A stretch of 64,000 bases of DNA from Pseudonocardia sp. N23 (GCF_002583555.1 NZ_BEGX01000004.1:186001-250000), one strand, 5' to 3'. Shown: positions 24,996 through 33,520, counted from the first letter of the stretch. Program-made: numbers and translations. The notes: generated by a model from the sequence alone, not told the origin.

Positions 24996-26807
24996 TCACC
25001 CTCGGGTTGTGGTCGTGTGGGCGGCGCCGTCGGGGAGCGGTGATCCGTCGAAGAGCAGGCCCCGGTACCGGCCGTCGGCACGCCACTGCTCCACGATCCG
25101 TTCGAAGCGCCACACACCGGGTGCGAAGGGACCGTTGCGGCGGAAGGCCTCGAGGTTGGGGTTGCCCTCGTTGTTGTAGTAGCCGGGTGTGCAGGTCGCG
25201 AGGAACTCGCCGTTGCGGCGGGCGCACTCGATCACCGTCTGCACCCAGGAGTCCTCGGCCTCCTGCTCCACGTCGACGGACCCGGCGCCGGCGGCCCGGG
25301 TGGCCGTCACGATGTCGGCGATGTGCCGGGCCTGGACGTCGAGGAGATGGGTCTGGTTCGACGAGATCCCGGCCTGGTTGATGGCGACGATGAAGAAGTT
25401 CGGGAAGCCGCGGGTCTGCATCCCGTAGAGCGTCGAGATGCCGGTGGCGAACTTCGCGCTGAGCGCCGTGTCGTCGCGGCCGACGACGTCGTACCCGAGC
25501 CGGCGCGAGAACGGTGCGCCGACCTGGAAGCCGCTCGCGAACACGATGCAGTCGACCTCGTACTCGATCCCGTTCGCGACGACGGCCGTCTCGGTGATCT
25601 TCTCGACGCCCTGGCCGTCGGTGTCCACCAGCGTGACGTTGGGACGGTTGAAGGTGGGCAGGTACTCGTCGTGGAAGGTCGGACGCTTGCAGAGTGCCCG
25701 GTAGTAGGGCCTGAGAGCCTCGGCCACCTCCGGGTCGGTGACGATCTCGTCGACCCGGGCGCGGACCCCTTCCATGACCTCGAAGTCCACGTCCTCGTCG
25801 AGGACCCCGCCGTGCAGCGCACGGTTGCGGAAGATCTTGGTCCAGCCGTCGTTCACGAGGTCCTCGCCGACGTCCTCGCCGGCGATGAAGCCGGAGAAGT
25901 TGCGGACGCGTTCGCGCTGCCAACCCGGCTCCAACGCCGCGGCCCAGTCCGGATCGGTCGGCCGGTTGTCCCGGACGTTGACCGCCGACGGGGTGCGCTG
26001 GAAGACGTAGAGCTGCTCCGCCCCGGCGCCGAGGTGCGGGACCGCCTGGATCGCCGTGGCCCCGGTCCCGATGATCGCGACCTTCTTGTCCGCCAACCCG
26101 GTGAGGTTCCCGTGTGCGTCCCCGCCCGTGTAGGCGTAGTCCCAGCGGGTGGTGTGGAACGACTTTCCGGTGAAGTTCTCGATCCCGGGAATGCCGGGCA
26201 GCTTCGGCAGGTCCATCGATCCGGCGGTCATCGCCACGAACCGGGCACGGAACCGGTCGCCACGGTTCGTGGTGACCGTGTACCGCTGCTCGTCGTCGTC
26301 CCAGCGGACGTCGAGGACCCGGGTGTGCAGCAGCGCATCGCGGTACAGGTCGAAATGCCGCGCGATCCGCCGGCAGTGCTGATGGATCTCGGGTCCCTTG
26401 GCGTAGCGCTCGGTCGGGACGTACCCGGTCTCCTCCAGCAGCGGCAGGTAGATGTAGGACTCGGTGTCGCACGCCGCGCCGGGGTACCTGTTCCAGTACC
26501 AGGTCCCGCCGACGTCACCCCCCTGTTCGACGAGTCGCACCTGTTCGACGCCGGCCGACCGCAGCCGGGCACCGACCAGGAGCCCGCCGAACCCGCCCCC
26601 GATCACGGCGACCTCGACGTCGTCCGTGACCGGCTCGCGGTCGGCCACCTCGATGTACGGGTCGGTGAGATAGTGGTCGATGTCCTCGGTGATCTGCCGG
26701 TACTGGGCGGACCCGTCGGGCCGTAGCCGCTTCTCCCGCTCCTGCCGGTACTTCTCCCGGAGTGCTGCCGCGTCGAAGACGGGCCCGGTACGGGGATGCT
26801 CAGTCAC
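24996..26807 (-). CDS. Baeyer-Villiger monooxygenase, CHMO-like
   Basis: A 603-residue class B monooxygenase with a long N-terminal extension (about 65 residues) seen in several actinobacterial BVMOs. The FAD motif VIGGGFGG is at residues 68-75, GGTWYWNRYPGAACD follows, and the BVMO fingerprint FTGKSFHTTRWD is at residues 212-223. The NADPH Rossmann motif is VAIIGTGATAIQ. It should convert a cyclic or linear ketone to a lactone or ester. GTG 26807 has AAAGGA upstream. It is the first gene of a tight six-gene run ending at 20427, containing the hydrolase that would open its product. Confidence 0.95.
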   Translation of the reverse strand: MTEHPRTGPVFDAAALREKYRQEREKRLRPDGSAQYRQITEDIDHYLTDPYIEVADREPVTDDVEVAVIGGGFGGLLVGARLRSAGVEQVRLVEQGGDVGGTWYWNRYPGAACDTESYIYLPLLEETGYVPTERYAKGPEIHQHCRRIARHFDLYRDALLHTRVLDVRWDDDEQRYTVTTNRGDRFRARFVAMTAGSMDLPKLPGIPGIENFTGKSFHTTRWDYAYTGGDAHGNLTGLADKKVAIIGTGATAIQAVPHLGAGAEQLYVFQRTPSAVNVRDNRPTDPDWAAALEPGWQRERVRNFSGFIAGEDVGEDLVNDGWTKIFRNRALHGGVLDEDVDFEVMEGVRARVDEIVTDPEVAEALRPYYRALCKRPTFHDEYLPTFNRPNVTLVDTDGQGVEKITETAVVANGIEYEVDCIVFASGFQVGAPFSRRLGYDVVGRDDTALSAKFATGISTLYGMQTRGFPNFFIVAINQAGISSNQTHLLDVQARHIADIVTATRAAGAGSVDVEQEAEDSWVQTVIECARRNGEFLATCTPGYYNNEGNPNLEAFRRNGPFAPGVWRFERIVEQWRADGRYRGLLFDGSPLPDGAAHTTTTRG

Positions 26808-26852
26808 GAGTGTGTCCTTTCGCCGCCTCGGCGGGCGTGCCTGTCGCGGGGC

Positions 26853-26871
26853 GCGGGGTTCCCTGCCCCGC
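26853..26871 (-). terminator. Weak hairpin between hydrolase and BVMO genes
   Basis: GCGGGG (26853-26858) pairs with CCCCGC (26866-26871) around a 7-base loop, in the 112-base gap before the BVMO gene. It may attenuate rather than stop transcription from promoter B. Confidence 0.3.
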
Positions 26872-26919
26872 AGAGCTCTCGAACGTCGTGGGCCGTGGGC
26901 AGGTCGCGCCAGGGTCTGG

Positions 26920-27822
26920 TCACGGTGTCTCAGCGGTGGCGCGCCGGGCGTTGGTGGCGAACTCCTCGACGACGGTCGCGTGCACCCCGACCGGGAGCTC
27001 GTGACCGAGGCCTGGGACCAGGACCAGCCGCGCGTCCGGAATCGCGGACGCGGTCGCGACTCCCCCGTCCACACCGACCAGCGGGTCGTCGGCGCCGTGG
27101 ACGACGACGGCCGGGAGCCGCAGTCGTCGCAGCGCGGGCGTGCGGTCCGCAGCGGTCAGGATCGCCGCCTGCTGGCGCAGCTTTCCCTCCGGGTGGTGGC
27201 AGCGGTCGTAGGCGTGTGCGGCCCGTGACCGGACGGTGTCCGCGTCGAACGGGAAGCCGCCGCCGGCCAGCACCCGGGCCGTCTCGACCTGGGCCTCGAC
27301 GATCTCGGCCCGGGTGCGCGCAGCTCCGGAGCGGATCGCGACGAGGACGTCCGGCCGGGCCGCCCCGACCGCGCGGTCCCCGGTGGTCGACATGATCGAG
27401 CACAGCGAGGAGACCCGGCCCGGGTGCCGGATGGCCAGCACCTGCGCGATCATCCCGCCCATCGACGCACCCAACACGTGCGCCCGGCCGACGCCGAGTG
27501 CGTCGAGGAGGCCGACGGCGTCGTCGGCCATGTCCTCGAGCCCGTAGACAGCTGCGCCACGATCACCGCGCCTCGCCGCGTCGATGTCCGGGACACCGAC
27601 GAGCTTGGTGGAGAGTCCGACGTCCCGGTTGTCGAACCGGATCAAGAAGTGTCCGCGCTCGACGAACAGCTCGCAGAATGCGCGATCCCATGCGTCGAGC
27701 TGCATCCCGTGGCCCATGACCAGCAACAGCGCCGGATCCGCCGGATCGCCGAGGGTCTCGTAGCAGAGGTCGATCCCGTTCGCCCGGACCACTCCCGATC
27801 CGGACCTGCTCGGCGCCCGCAT
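26920..27822 (-). CDS. Alpha/beta hydrolase
   Basis: A 300-residue alpha/beta-fold hydrolase. The oxyanion region is LLVMGHGMQLDAWD, the nucleophile elbow is VLGASMGGMIAQ (Ser in GxSxG), the acid is likely in VVHGADDPLVGV, and the His is in PGLGHELP. It resembles lactone or ester hydrolases, so it is a second candidate for opening a BVMO product. The ATG shares one base with the stop of the carboxylesterase-like gene (TGATG). Expression probably starts at promoter B upstream of that gene. Confidence 0.93.
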   Translation of the reverse strand: MRAPSRSGSGVVRANGIDLCYETLGDPADPALLLVMGHGMQLDAWDRAFCELFVERGHFLIRFDNRDVGLSTKLVGVPDIDAARRGDRGAAVYGLEDMADDAVGLLDALGVGRAHVLGASMGGMIAQVLAIRHPGRVSSLCSIMSTTGDRAVGAARPDVLVAIRSGAARTRAEIVEAQVETARVLAGGGFPFDADTVRSRAAHAYDRCHHPEGKLRQQAAILTAADRTPALRRLRLPAVVVHGADDPLVGVDGGVATASAIPDARLVLVPGLGHELPVGVHATVVEEFATNARRATAETP

Positions 27823-28940
27823 CACAGGGCGGCACCGAGGTCGACCGGTTCCCTGCCGGCCCCGGCCCGCAGGAGTGGCTCGACGCGGGCACCACGGGCG
27901 GACGCCGGGTCGCCGGTACGCACGAACTCTCCGAAGCCGCTGCCGTACCCCTCGGGCGTCCTGACCCGAGCGTGCGTCACCACCGACGAGATGCGGTCGG
28001 CGACGCGATCCTCTCCGCAGCGCCAGATCGTCCACGTCGTCGTACCGGCGCCGCGATCGACGCATCTGCGGCCCACCATGACCTCGACGGCTGACATCGC
28101 TCCGCGCAGCAGCTCGGTCAGATCGCCGAAGGGCAGGTCGTCGTGGGCCACCAGGGCGAACGGGGAACGGGCCTCCGCCCGGCGCAGCGACGCCTCGGCC
28201 CGGGTGATCGCCGCCGCCTCGAGCTCACGCAGGTCACCACGGCCGTCGGGGTCGGCGCCGAGGACGTCGAGGAAGGCGGCTGCGACGCGGGCGGCCTCGG
28301 CCGGCGTCTGGACGCGGCACCCGGGCACACCGGCCGGCAGGACCAGGCGGCGCACCAGCGGGCTGGTGCGGGGAAGCCCGGCCAGCAGCGCGGCGGCGTG
28401 TGCACCCTCCCCGCGACCGGAGACCGTGATGACCGCGGGGTCCCCTCCGAAGGCGCGCGCGTGGGTCGCGACCCAGGTCAGAGCCTCCATCTGGTCGAGG
28501 AGCCCGAAGTTGCCGTTGCCGAACCCGTCCCGGTGCGCGGTCAGATCGAGATAGCCCAGCGCTCCCCGGCGACACCGGGGAGCGACCACGACGATGCGGT
28601 GCTCGGCGGCGAGGCCGGCGCAGAACCGGCGTGTCCGACCGGCGGAGCCCTCGTCGTCGAGCCAGACGAGCACCGGCCGGCCGACTGCGTCGGCGGGCGT
28701 CCAGACGTCGAGCGTCAGTTGTGTCGCCTCGGCGAACGCGGCGCCGAGTGCGCCGGGGACGGTGGCCCCGAGTGGTGACCAGGAGTCGGAGCGCGGGCAC
28801 GGCGCCGGCGGCGCGAAGCGCAGACAGCCGACGGGCGGAGCGGCGTAGGGGAGCCCGAGGAAGGCTCGGACCTGCGGGAACTGGCGCGCCCAGCCTCCTT
28901 GGACGGCCCCCTCCGGCAGGGTGACGGTCAGGCGTGACAT
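27822..28940 (-). CDS. Carboxylesterase-family protein lacking the catalytic serine
   Basis: A 372-residue protein of the type B carboxylesterase fold, shorter than the usual 480-550. Family landmarks are FLGLPYAAPPVGCLRF near residue 30, and NFGLLDQMEALTWV followed by AFGGDPAVITVSG. Where the family has G-E-S-A-G it reads G-R-G-E-G, so the nucleophilic Ser is replaced by Gly. The reading was checked at the DNA level and no frameshift is evident. It is therefore probably not an active esterase; a binding, scaffolding or regulatory role is possible. It is the first gene after promoter B and is coupled to a normal hydrolase. Confidence 0.85.
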   Translation of the reverse strand: MSRLTVTLPEGAVQGGWARQFPQVRAFLGLPYAAPPVGCLRFAPPAPCPRSDSWSPLGATVPGALGAAFAEATQLTLDVWTPADAVGRPVLVWLDDEGSAGRTRRFCAGLAAEHRIVVVAPRCRRGALGYLDLTAHRDGFGNGNFGLLDQMEALTWVATHARAFGGDPAVITVSGRGEGAHAAALLAGLPRTSPLVRRLVLPAGVPGCRVQTPAEAARVAAAFLDVLGADPDGRGDLRELEAAAITRAEASLRRAEARSPFALVAHDDLPFGDLTELLRGAMSAVEVMVGRRCVDRGAGTTTWTIWRCGEDRVADRISSVVTHARVRTPEGYGSGFGEFVRTGDPASARGARVEPLLRAGAGREPVDLGAAL

Positions 28941-29015
28941 GGCGACTCCCTTTCCTGGCCGAACGGCCCACCGGTGGTGCGCATGCTGTGGCGAGGTTCG
29001 CCCGATGTCTCCACG

Positions 29016-29054
29016 ACGGTAGCTTCAGGATTCACTCTGGTCAATATTGGATCC
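29016..29054 (-). promoter_or_regulatory. Promoter B with shared regulon boxes
   Basis: Reverse strand: GGATCC at 29054-29049, -35 TTGACC, a second ATCC box 21 bp after the first, and -10 TACCGT at 29021-29016 (17-bp spacer). It lies about 75 bases before the carboxylesterase-like start at 28940. Confidence 0.75.
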
Positions 29055-29066
29055 CAGTTGTGCCGT

Positions 29067-29102
29067 CAGACCCCTAGGCCTCGGCACTACAAACGGGGTC
29101 TG
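29067..29102. other. Inverted repeat in the 28941-29244 gap
   Basis: CAGACCCC (29067-29074) can pair with GGGGTCTG (29095-29102). The 305-base gap also holds promoter B, a second possible reverse promoter around 29117-29145, and a terminator near 29200. No gene was found in it. Confidence 0.35.
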
Positions 29103-29116
29103 CCCCCAGTTAGTGG

Positions 29117-29150
29117 GTCAGCATAGGGAGTGCCCCCCCACTTGTCGAGA
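29117..29150 (-). promoter_or_regulatory. CAAGTGGGGGG element with possible promoter (copy 1)
   Basis: On the reverse strand CAAGTGGGGGG is followed by CTCCC and TATGCT, which could serve as -10, with TCGACA 17 bp upstream as a weak -35. A similar block occurs at 30530-30557 upstream of the LLM gene. Confidence 0.35.
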
Positions 29151-29196
29151 CCACACGCGTCGCCGGGCCGCGGGACCCGCGCTCCCCCGGACATGA

Positions 29197-29239
29197 CGAA
29201 GCGCCGGCAGCGGTCTCGTCGACCACCACCGGCGCTTCG
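29197..29239. terminator. Strong hairpin terminator after LLM gene
   Basis: CGAAGCGCCGG (29197-29207) and CCGGCGCTTCG (29229-29239) form an 11-bp perfect stem with a 21-base loop, starting 6 bases after the stop of the reverse LLM gene. Confidence 0.65.
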
Positions 29240-29244
29240 CGTCC

Positions 29245-30396
29245 TCACTCCCCGTTCAGCGACTCCGGGAGCGGAGGATCGATCGCCTGCAGCCGCGGGA
29301 GCACCTCCGCGGCGAACAGCCGCATCGAGCGCTCCGCCGTCTCGGCGGACATCCCACCGAACCGCGGGTTGACGATGAACTCGACGGCGCCCGTCTTCTG
29401 CTGGATGAACTGCATCTTCTCGAAGACCTGGTCCGGCGTGCCCCAGGCCTGCGGGCGCGCGGCATGTTCGAGCATCTGCTCGTCCTTGGCCGGGTCGGTG
29501 CCCGGACCCAGGTAGGGCGGCACCTTCGCGTAGTGCTCGTAGCCCTTGACCCCGATGAACTGGGACGGGTCGTCGAGGCCGTACTGCTTCGCGCTGCTGT
29601 TGTAGCTCTCCAGCATGTGCGTGGACATGACCCCCCAGGCCTCGGCCTCGGTGTCGAAGCAGGACAGCATGACCTGGACCGTCGGCTGCGTGGGTCCGAG
29701 CCCGATGCTGCGACGGATCTTGTTGACCTGCTGGATGTCCTCGGAGTACTCGTCCCAGCTCTTGGTGTTGGTCATGATCACGCCGTGGCCAGAGTTCGCC
29801 ACGATCGGCAGCGTGTCCGGGCTCTGCCACGCGATCCGCATCCGCTCCAGCAGCCGCTCGGGGTTGCGGAAGCCCGGGCGGATCGATGTCTCCGGAATCT
29901 GGAAGTGCTCACCCTCGAACGAGAACCACTCGTTCGTCAGCGCCCGCCGCAGGATCTCGACCGACTCGGCGAATCGGCCGCGGGCGTGCGGCATCGGGAC
30001 CCGGAACCGGTCGAACTCCTGCTTCGCGGCACCACGGCCGAGACCGATGGTGAGCTGTCGGCCCTGCAACATGTTGTCGAGCACGCTGATCTGGTCGACC
30101 ACGGCGAGCGGGTCGTACCAGGGCAGGACGACGACGATCGAGCCGAAGTCCAGCTTCGTGGTCCTCCCGGCCATGTAGGTGAGGTGCTGCAGTGCACCGC
30201 CGGTCATGGCGTAGGGGGTGAAGTGATGGTCGACCGCCCAGTAGGAGTCGAAGCCGAGTGGTTCGACCAGGCCGGCGAGGTGGAGGTCCTCCTCGTAGAT
30301 CTGCTGGTCGGTCACCGCCGGCGGACCGGGCCGCTTCGACTGGAAACGGTCCCAGTCCGTGTAGTTCTGGAAATAGAGATGGACACCGATCTTCAT
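29245..30396 (-). CDS. LLM-class flavin-dependent oxidoreductase
   Basis: A 383-residue luciferase-like oxidoreductase or monooxygenase. Family features are MKIGVHLYFQNYTDWD at the start, PLGFDSYWAVDHHFTPYAMT, and the cofactor strand IVVVLPWYDPLAVVDQISVLD. VGLGRGAAKQEFDRF-type text then marks the phosphate site. It resembles bacterial luciferase-type monooxygenases that use FMNH2 or F420H2 on alkanones or similar substrates. ATG 30396 was chosen because GAGGAAG lies 5 bases upstream; GTG 30402 is too close to that site. It is monocistronic, with a strong terminator. Confidence 0.92.
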   Translation of the reverse strand: MKIGVHLYFQNYTDWDRFQSKRPGPPAVTDQQIYEEDLHLAGLVEPLGFDSYWAVDHHFTPYAMTGGALQHLTYMAGRTTKLDFGSIVVVLPWYDPLAVVDQISVLDNMLQGRQLTIGLGRGAAKQEFDRFRVPMPHARGRFAESVEILRRALTNEWFSFEGEHFQIPETSIRPGFRNPERLLERMRIAWQSPDTLPIVANSGHGVIMTNTKSWDEYSEDIQQVNKIRRSIGLGPTQPTVQVMLSCFDTEAEAWGVMSTHMLESYNSSAKQYGLDDPSQFIGVKGYEHYAKVPPYLGPGTDPAKDEQMLEHAARPQAWGTPDQVFEKMQFIQQKTGAVEFIVNPRFGGMSAETAERSMRLFAAEVLPRLQAIDPPLPESLNGE

Positions 30397-30475
30397 GATC
30401 ACTTCCTCGGGAGTCCGACGACGACGGTGGCGGGCGGAGCAGTGCCGAGGCTCCGGAGCGCGCAGTAACTCGAAT

Positions 30476-30489
30476 CAGATTTGAATCTG
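30476..30489. promoter_or_regulatory. Palindromic operator upstream of LLM gene
   Basis: CAGATT-TG-AATCTG is a perfect palindrome of 14 bases, 80 bases upstream of the reverse LLM start, in the divergent region between the LLM and SMP-30 genes. Confidence 0.4.
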
Positions 30490-30529
30490 GTCGGGCCAGG
30501 ATCGCAGGCAGTCCGACGCCCGTCAAGGC

Positions 30530-30557
30530 CATAGCGGAAGGGCCCCCCACTTGACGG
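30530..30557. promoter_or_regulatory. CAAGTGGGGGG element (copy 2) and forward -35
   Basis: Reverse strand: CAAGTGGGGGG followed by CCCTTCCGC and TATGGC, like the copy at 29117-29150, probably the LLM promoter region. On the forward strand TTGACG (30551-30556) may be the -35 of the SMP-30 gene. Confidence 0.35.
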
Positions 30558-30591
30558 GTGCGCGCCCTGCGGTGTCTCATTCCGACTCGGC

Positions 30592-30613
30592 TTCGAACCT
30601 ACTCTCGTTCGAA
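30592..30613. promoter_or_regulatory. Inverted-repeat operator before SMP-30/LLM operon
   Basis: TTCGAAC at 30592-30598 and GTTCGAA at 30607-30613 form a perfect inverted repeat with an 8-base centre, about 40 bases before the SMP-30 start. This is the size of a TetR or similar dimer site. Confidence 0.5.
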
Positions 30614-30650
30614 ACCTGCGCCCGACGTCGACGTCCGCGGAGGAACCCAG

Positions 30651-31529
30651 GTGCCCGACCCGACCCTGTCCATACCGGCCGCACCGCTCGTCGGTGGTCT
30701 GCGGTTCGCCGAGGCACCTCGCTGGCGCGCCGGATGGCTCTACTTCTCCGACATCTTCGCCCACCGTGTGCTGCGCGTCGACGAGGCCGGGAACCTGGAC
30801 GTCGTCCACGAGTTCACGAACGGGGAGCATCCTTGCGGCCTCGGCTTCCTCCCCGACGGCCGGCTACTGGTGGTGAACATGGCCCGCCCGGAGATCCTCC
30901 GGCTCGACGCACCCGGGGAGGTCGGCGTCCACGCCGACCTCGCGGACCTGGCTGTCGGCGCGTTGAACGACATGGTCGTGGACGCGCAGGGCCGCGCGTA
31001 CGTGGGCTCGATGGGCACGCACGACCCTGCCGCGCCGCGCCCTGTCGACCCGGACGGCCGGGTGATCATGGTCGAGCCGGACGGGTCCGCGCGAATCGTC
31101 GCCACCGAGGTCGACGACCCCAACGGGCCGGTCCTGCTGCCCGACGGCACCTACGTGGTCGCCTCCTTCCCCTCCGCCCAGCTCGTCGGCTTCGACCGTG
31201 ATGCCGACGGCAACCTCCTCGACCGGCGGGTGTGGGCCGACCTCACCCCCGGCAGCGCGGACGGCATCGCCGCCGACAGCGAGGGGGCGATCTGGACCGC
31301 GTCGCCACTGCAAGGCGTGCTGCGGCGGGTACGGGAGGGCGGCGAGATCACCGACGTCGTCCCGATATCGGACGACATCGCCCGCAAGATGCCGCTGGCC
31401 TGCGCCCTCGGGGGCCACGACGGCCGGACGCTGTTCGTGCTCTGCCTGCTCGGCGGGGTGGCGGCCATCACGGCGGGTTCCACCGAGGCCGTCGTCGAGA
31501 CGGTCCGCGTGACCGTCCCTGCGTTCTAG
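30651..31529 (+). CDS. SMP-30/gluconolactonase family protein
   Basis: A 292-residue beta-propeller protein of the SMP-30/lactonase group. Typical blocks are GLRFAEAPRWRAGWLYFSDI (with the metal-binding Glu), NGEHPCGLGFLPDGRLLVV, NDMVVDAQGRAYVGSMG (metal-binding Asn) and GSADGIAADSEGAIWTA (metal-binding Asp). The family opens lactones using a divalent metal, so it could hydrolyse a lactone produced in the BVMO pathway. GTG 30651 has AGGA upstream. It is followed after 9 bases by an LLM gene, forming a two-gene operon. Confidence 0.9.
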   Translation: MPDPTLSIPAAPLVGGLRFAEAPRWRAGWLYFSDIFAHRVLRVDEAGNLDVVHEFTNGEHPCGLGFLPDGRLLVVNMARPEILRLDAPGEVGVHADLADLAVGALNDMVVDAQGRAYVGSMGTHDPAAPRPVDPDGRVIMVEPDGSARIVATEVDDPNGPVLLPDGTYVVASFPSAQLVGFDRDADGNLLDRRVWADLTPGSADGIAADSEGAIWTASPLQGVLRRVREGGEITDVVPISDDIARKMPLACALGGHDGRTLFVLCLLGGVAAITAGSTEAVVETVRVTVPAF

Positions 31530-31538
31530 GGAGCGGCC

Positions 31539-32828
31539 GTGGAGTTCGGGCTCTTCTTCGCCCAGCAGCTTCCCCGACCGTGGGGACCGGACGCAGAGCC
31601 GGCCATGTTCCAGGAGAGTCTCGACCAGGTCGAACTGGCCGACCGGCTCGGCTTCGACTACGCCTGGTCCCCGGAACAGCATTTTCTCGAGGAGTACTCC
31701 CACTCGTCGGCGCCGGAGGTGTTCCTGGCGGCGGCGAGCCAGCGGACCCGAACGATCAGGCTGGGGCACGCCGTCGTCCTGATGCCACCGGGCTACAACG
31801 AGCCCGCGCGGGTCGCCGAGCGGATCGCGACACTCGACGTGCTCTCACGTGGGCGCGTCGAGTTCGGCATCGGCCACTCGAAGACCCGGATGGAGCTGGA
31901 GGGCTTCGGCGTCGATCCGCACGCGCGCCACGAGATGTCACTCGAGGCGCTCGGCCAGGTCACCGAGATGATGGCCCGGGAGCCGTACCCGGGGTACGTC
32001 GGCACGCACTTCTCGATGCCCGCGCGCAACGTCGTGCCCAAGCCCGTGCAGCGGCCCCATCCGCCACTGTGGATCGCCTGCTCGGACGACGAGACGGTCC
32101 GTCTCGCGGCGCGCCTCGGGATCGGGGCGCTCGCGCACTCCTTCTTCGACCCCGCCGAGGCGAAGACCGTCGTCGAGGACTACCACGAGACGTTCCGACG
32201 TGAGTGTGTGCCGATCGGGCACACCGTGAACCCGCGGGTCGCGACGATGGTCCCCTTCCACTGCCATCCCGACGCCGACGTGGCGAAGGAGCGCGGGGAG
32301 CGGGCCGGCAGCTTCTTCACCTACGCCGTGCGGCACTACCACGTGTTCGGCCGGCACCGGCCCGGAGCCACGGACGTGTGGGAGCGCTCGGAGACGGTCC
32401 GTGAGGAGCTCGGCGGCACCATCCCCCACCGCGGCGAGCACGCCATCGGGTCCCCCGCCGAGCTCGTCGAGAGACTGCGCGCGTACCAGGACGCCGGACT
32501 GGACCAGACGATCCTGCTCCACCAGTTCGGGCGGCTGCCCTACGCCGAGGTCCGGGCCTCGCTCGAGCTGTTCGCCGCCGAGGTGCTGCCCGGTTTCGCC
32601 GCACAGCACGCGGAGATCAGGGCGCGCAGGGACGCCGAGCTGGCCCCGTACGTCGCAGCCGCGCTGGCCCGGAAGGAGCGCGCGACCGGGGCGGCGGTGC
32701 CACTCGTCGACGCCTACGGATTGAGCCGGCCGCCGCTGGAGGACCCCGATGCCCATCCCCCGCACGTCCGCGACCTGCTGGTCGAGCTGGCGCGGATGGC
32801 CGCCGTGGCGAGACGGCTCGACTCCTGA
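31539..32828 (+). CDS. LLM-class flavin-dependent oxidoreductase, long form
   Basis: A 429-residue luciferase-like enzyme, longer than the usual 330-380 because of a C-terminal helical tail. It starts MEFGLFFAQQLPRPWG, has RLGFDYAWSPEQHFLEEY as the second strand, and VLMPPGYNEPARVAERIATLD near the cofactor pocket. The reaction is probably FMN/F420-dependent oxidation. It is paired with the SMP-30 lactonase, and both lie next to another LLM gene in the opposite direction. GTG 31539 begins 9 bases after the lactonase stop. Confidence 0.9.
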   Translation: MEFGLFFAQQLPRPWGPDAEPAMFQESLDQVELADRLGFDYAWSPEQHFLEEYSHSSAPEVFLAAASQRTRTIRLGHAVVLMPPGYNEPARVAERIATLDVLSRGRVEFGIGHSKTRMELEGFGVDPHARHEMSLEALGQVTEMMAREPYPGYVGTHFSMPARNVVPKPVQRPHPPLWIACSDDETVRLAARLGIGALAHSFFDPAEAKTVVEDYHETFRRECVPIGHTVNPRVATMVPFHCHPDADVAKERGERAGSFFTYAVRHYHVFGRHRPGATDVWERSETVREELGGTIPHRGEHAIGSPAELVERLRAYQDAGLDQTILLHQFGRLPYAEVRASLELFAAEVLPGFAAQHAEIRARRDAELAPYVAAALARKERATGAAVPLVDAYGLSRPPLEDPDAHPPHVRDLLVELARMAAVARRLDS

Positions 32829-32835
32829 CGCCGCC

Positions 32836-32857
32836 CCCCTCCCGTCACGGGCAGGGG
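32836..32857. terminator. Convergent hairpin between LLM and TetR genes
   Basis: CCCCT-C-CCGT pairs with ACGG-GC-AGGGG around a one-base loop centre, a compact stem between two converging genes (overlapping the TetR 3' end). Confidence 0.45.
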
Positions 32858-33417
32858 TGGACTCCCGTGAGCGCGAGACGCACCAGGCGCCGCGCGGTCA
32901 TGGAGTCCTTCTCGGTCGCGGTGCCGATCGCGTTCATCAGGGTCATCAGGTCGCTGCCGGTCACGCCGGCGCGCAGCACACCCGCGTGCGCGGCCCGGTC
33001 CACCAGGATCTGCAGCTCGTCGATCAGCCGGTCGGTCACGCAGATCTCGTCGGCGGTGAGGCCGTCGTCCTCGACGGTGTCGGCGCTGCCCAGCAGGGCG
33101 ATCCCGAGGCCGCGGTTGTCGGCGATGTAGGCCGTGGTGTCCTCGACCCAGGTGTCGAGCTCGGCGGCCGGGTCCTCACCGGGCTGCGAAGCGGCGTGCT
33201 CACACAGCTGCTCGACACCGTCCCTGTAGACCGCCTCCAGCAGCGCGTACCGGGACGGGAAGTGCCGGTGCAGGGTCGCCGAGCCGAGGCCCGCGCGGCG
33301 CGCGATCTCCTCCAGCGAGGCCTGCGCGCCCTCCTGGCGGATGAGCTCCGCGGCCGCTGCGAGCAGCCGCTCCCGGTTGCGACGACCGTCCGCGCGCAAC
33401 GTCTTCACCGCAGGCAC
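32845..33417 (-). CDS. TetR-family transcriptional regulator
   Basis: A 190-residue TetR protein. The helix-turn-helix is RERLLAAAAELIRQEG with SLEEIARRAGLGSATLHRHF, followed by a helical ligand domain of the SbtR-like type (RYALLEAVYRDGVEQLCEHA). GTG 33417 was chosen because AGGAG stands at the right distance; a longer frame to 33489 would include the operator region. The divergent NmrA-like gene lies 104 bases away with a perfect palindrome between them, so it probably represses both itself and that gene. Confidence 0.9.
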   Translation of the reverse strand: MPAVKTLRADGRRNRERLLAAAAELIRQEGAQASLEEIARRAGLGSATLHRHFPSRYALLEAVYRDGVEQLCEHAASQPGEDPAAELDTWVEDTTAYIADNRGLGIALLGSADTVEDDGLTADEICVTDRLIDELQILVDRAAHAGVLRAGVTGSDLMTLMNAIGTATEKDSMTARRLVRLALTGVHPCP

Positions 33418-33470
33418 GGCGCTCCTCTCCTCGACAACCGGGGTGGTCCTCGATATCGTAGCCCAGAGAT

Positions 33471-33491
33471 AAACGGGGTGACACCCCATTT
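33471..33491. promoter_or_regulatory. Palindromic operator of the TetR/NmrA pair
   Basis: GGGGTG-A-CACCCC (33475-33487) is a perfect palindrome flanked by AAAC and ATTT. It sits in the divergent gap between the TetR and NmrA-like genes, next to a reverse -10 TACGAT (33460-33455). Confidence 0.65.
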
Positions 33492-33520
33492 AATCCGCAG
33501 TCGATCCGAGGAGTACTCCC

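Noticed and set aside
13314..30613. Idea that the TTCGAA sites at 13314-13330 and 30592-30613 are one operator type
   Set aside because: The TTCGAA units are 11 bp apart in one and 16 bp apart in the other, so the same dimer is unlikely to bind both; they are listed separately.
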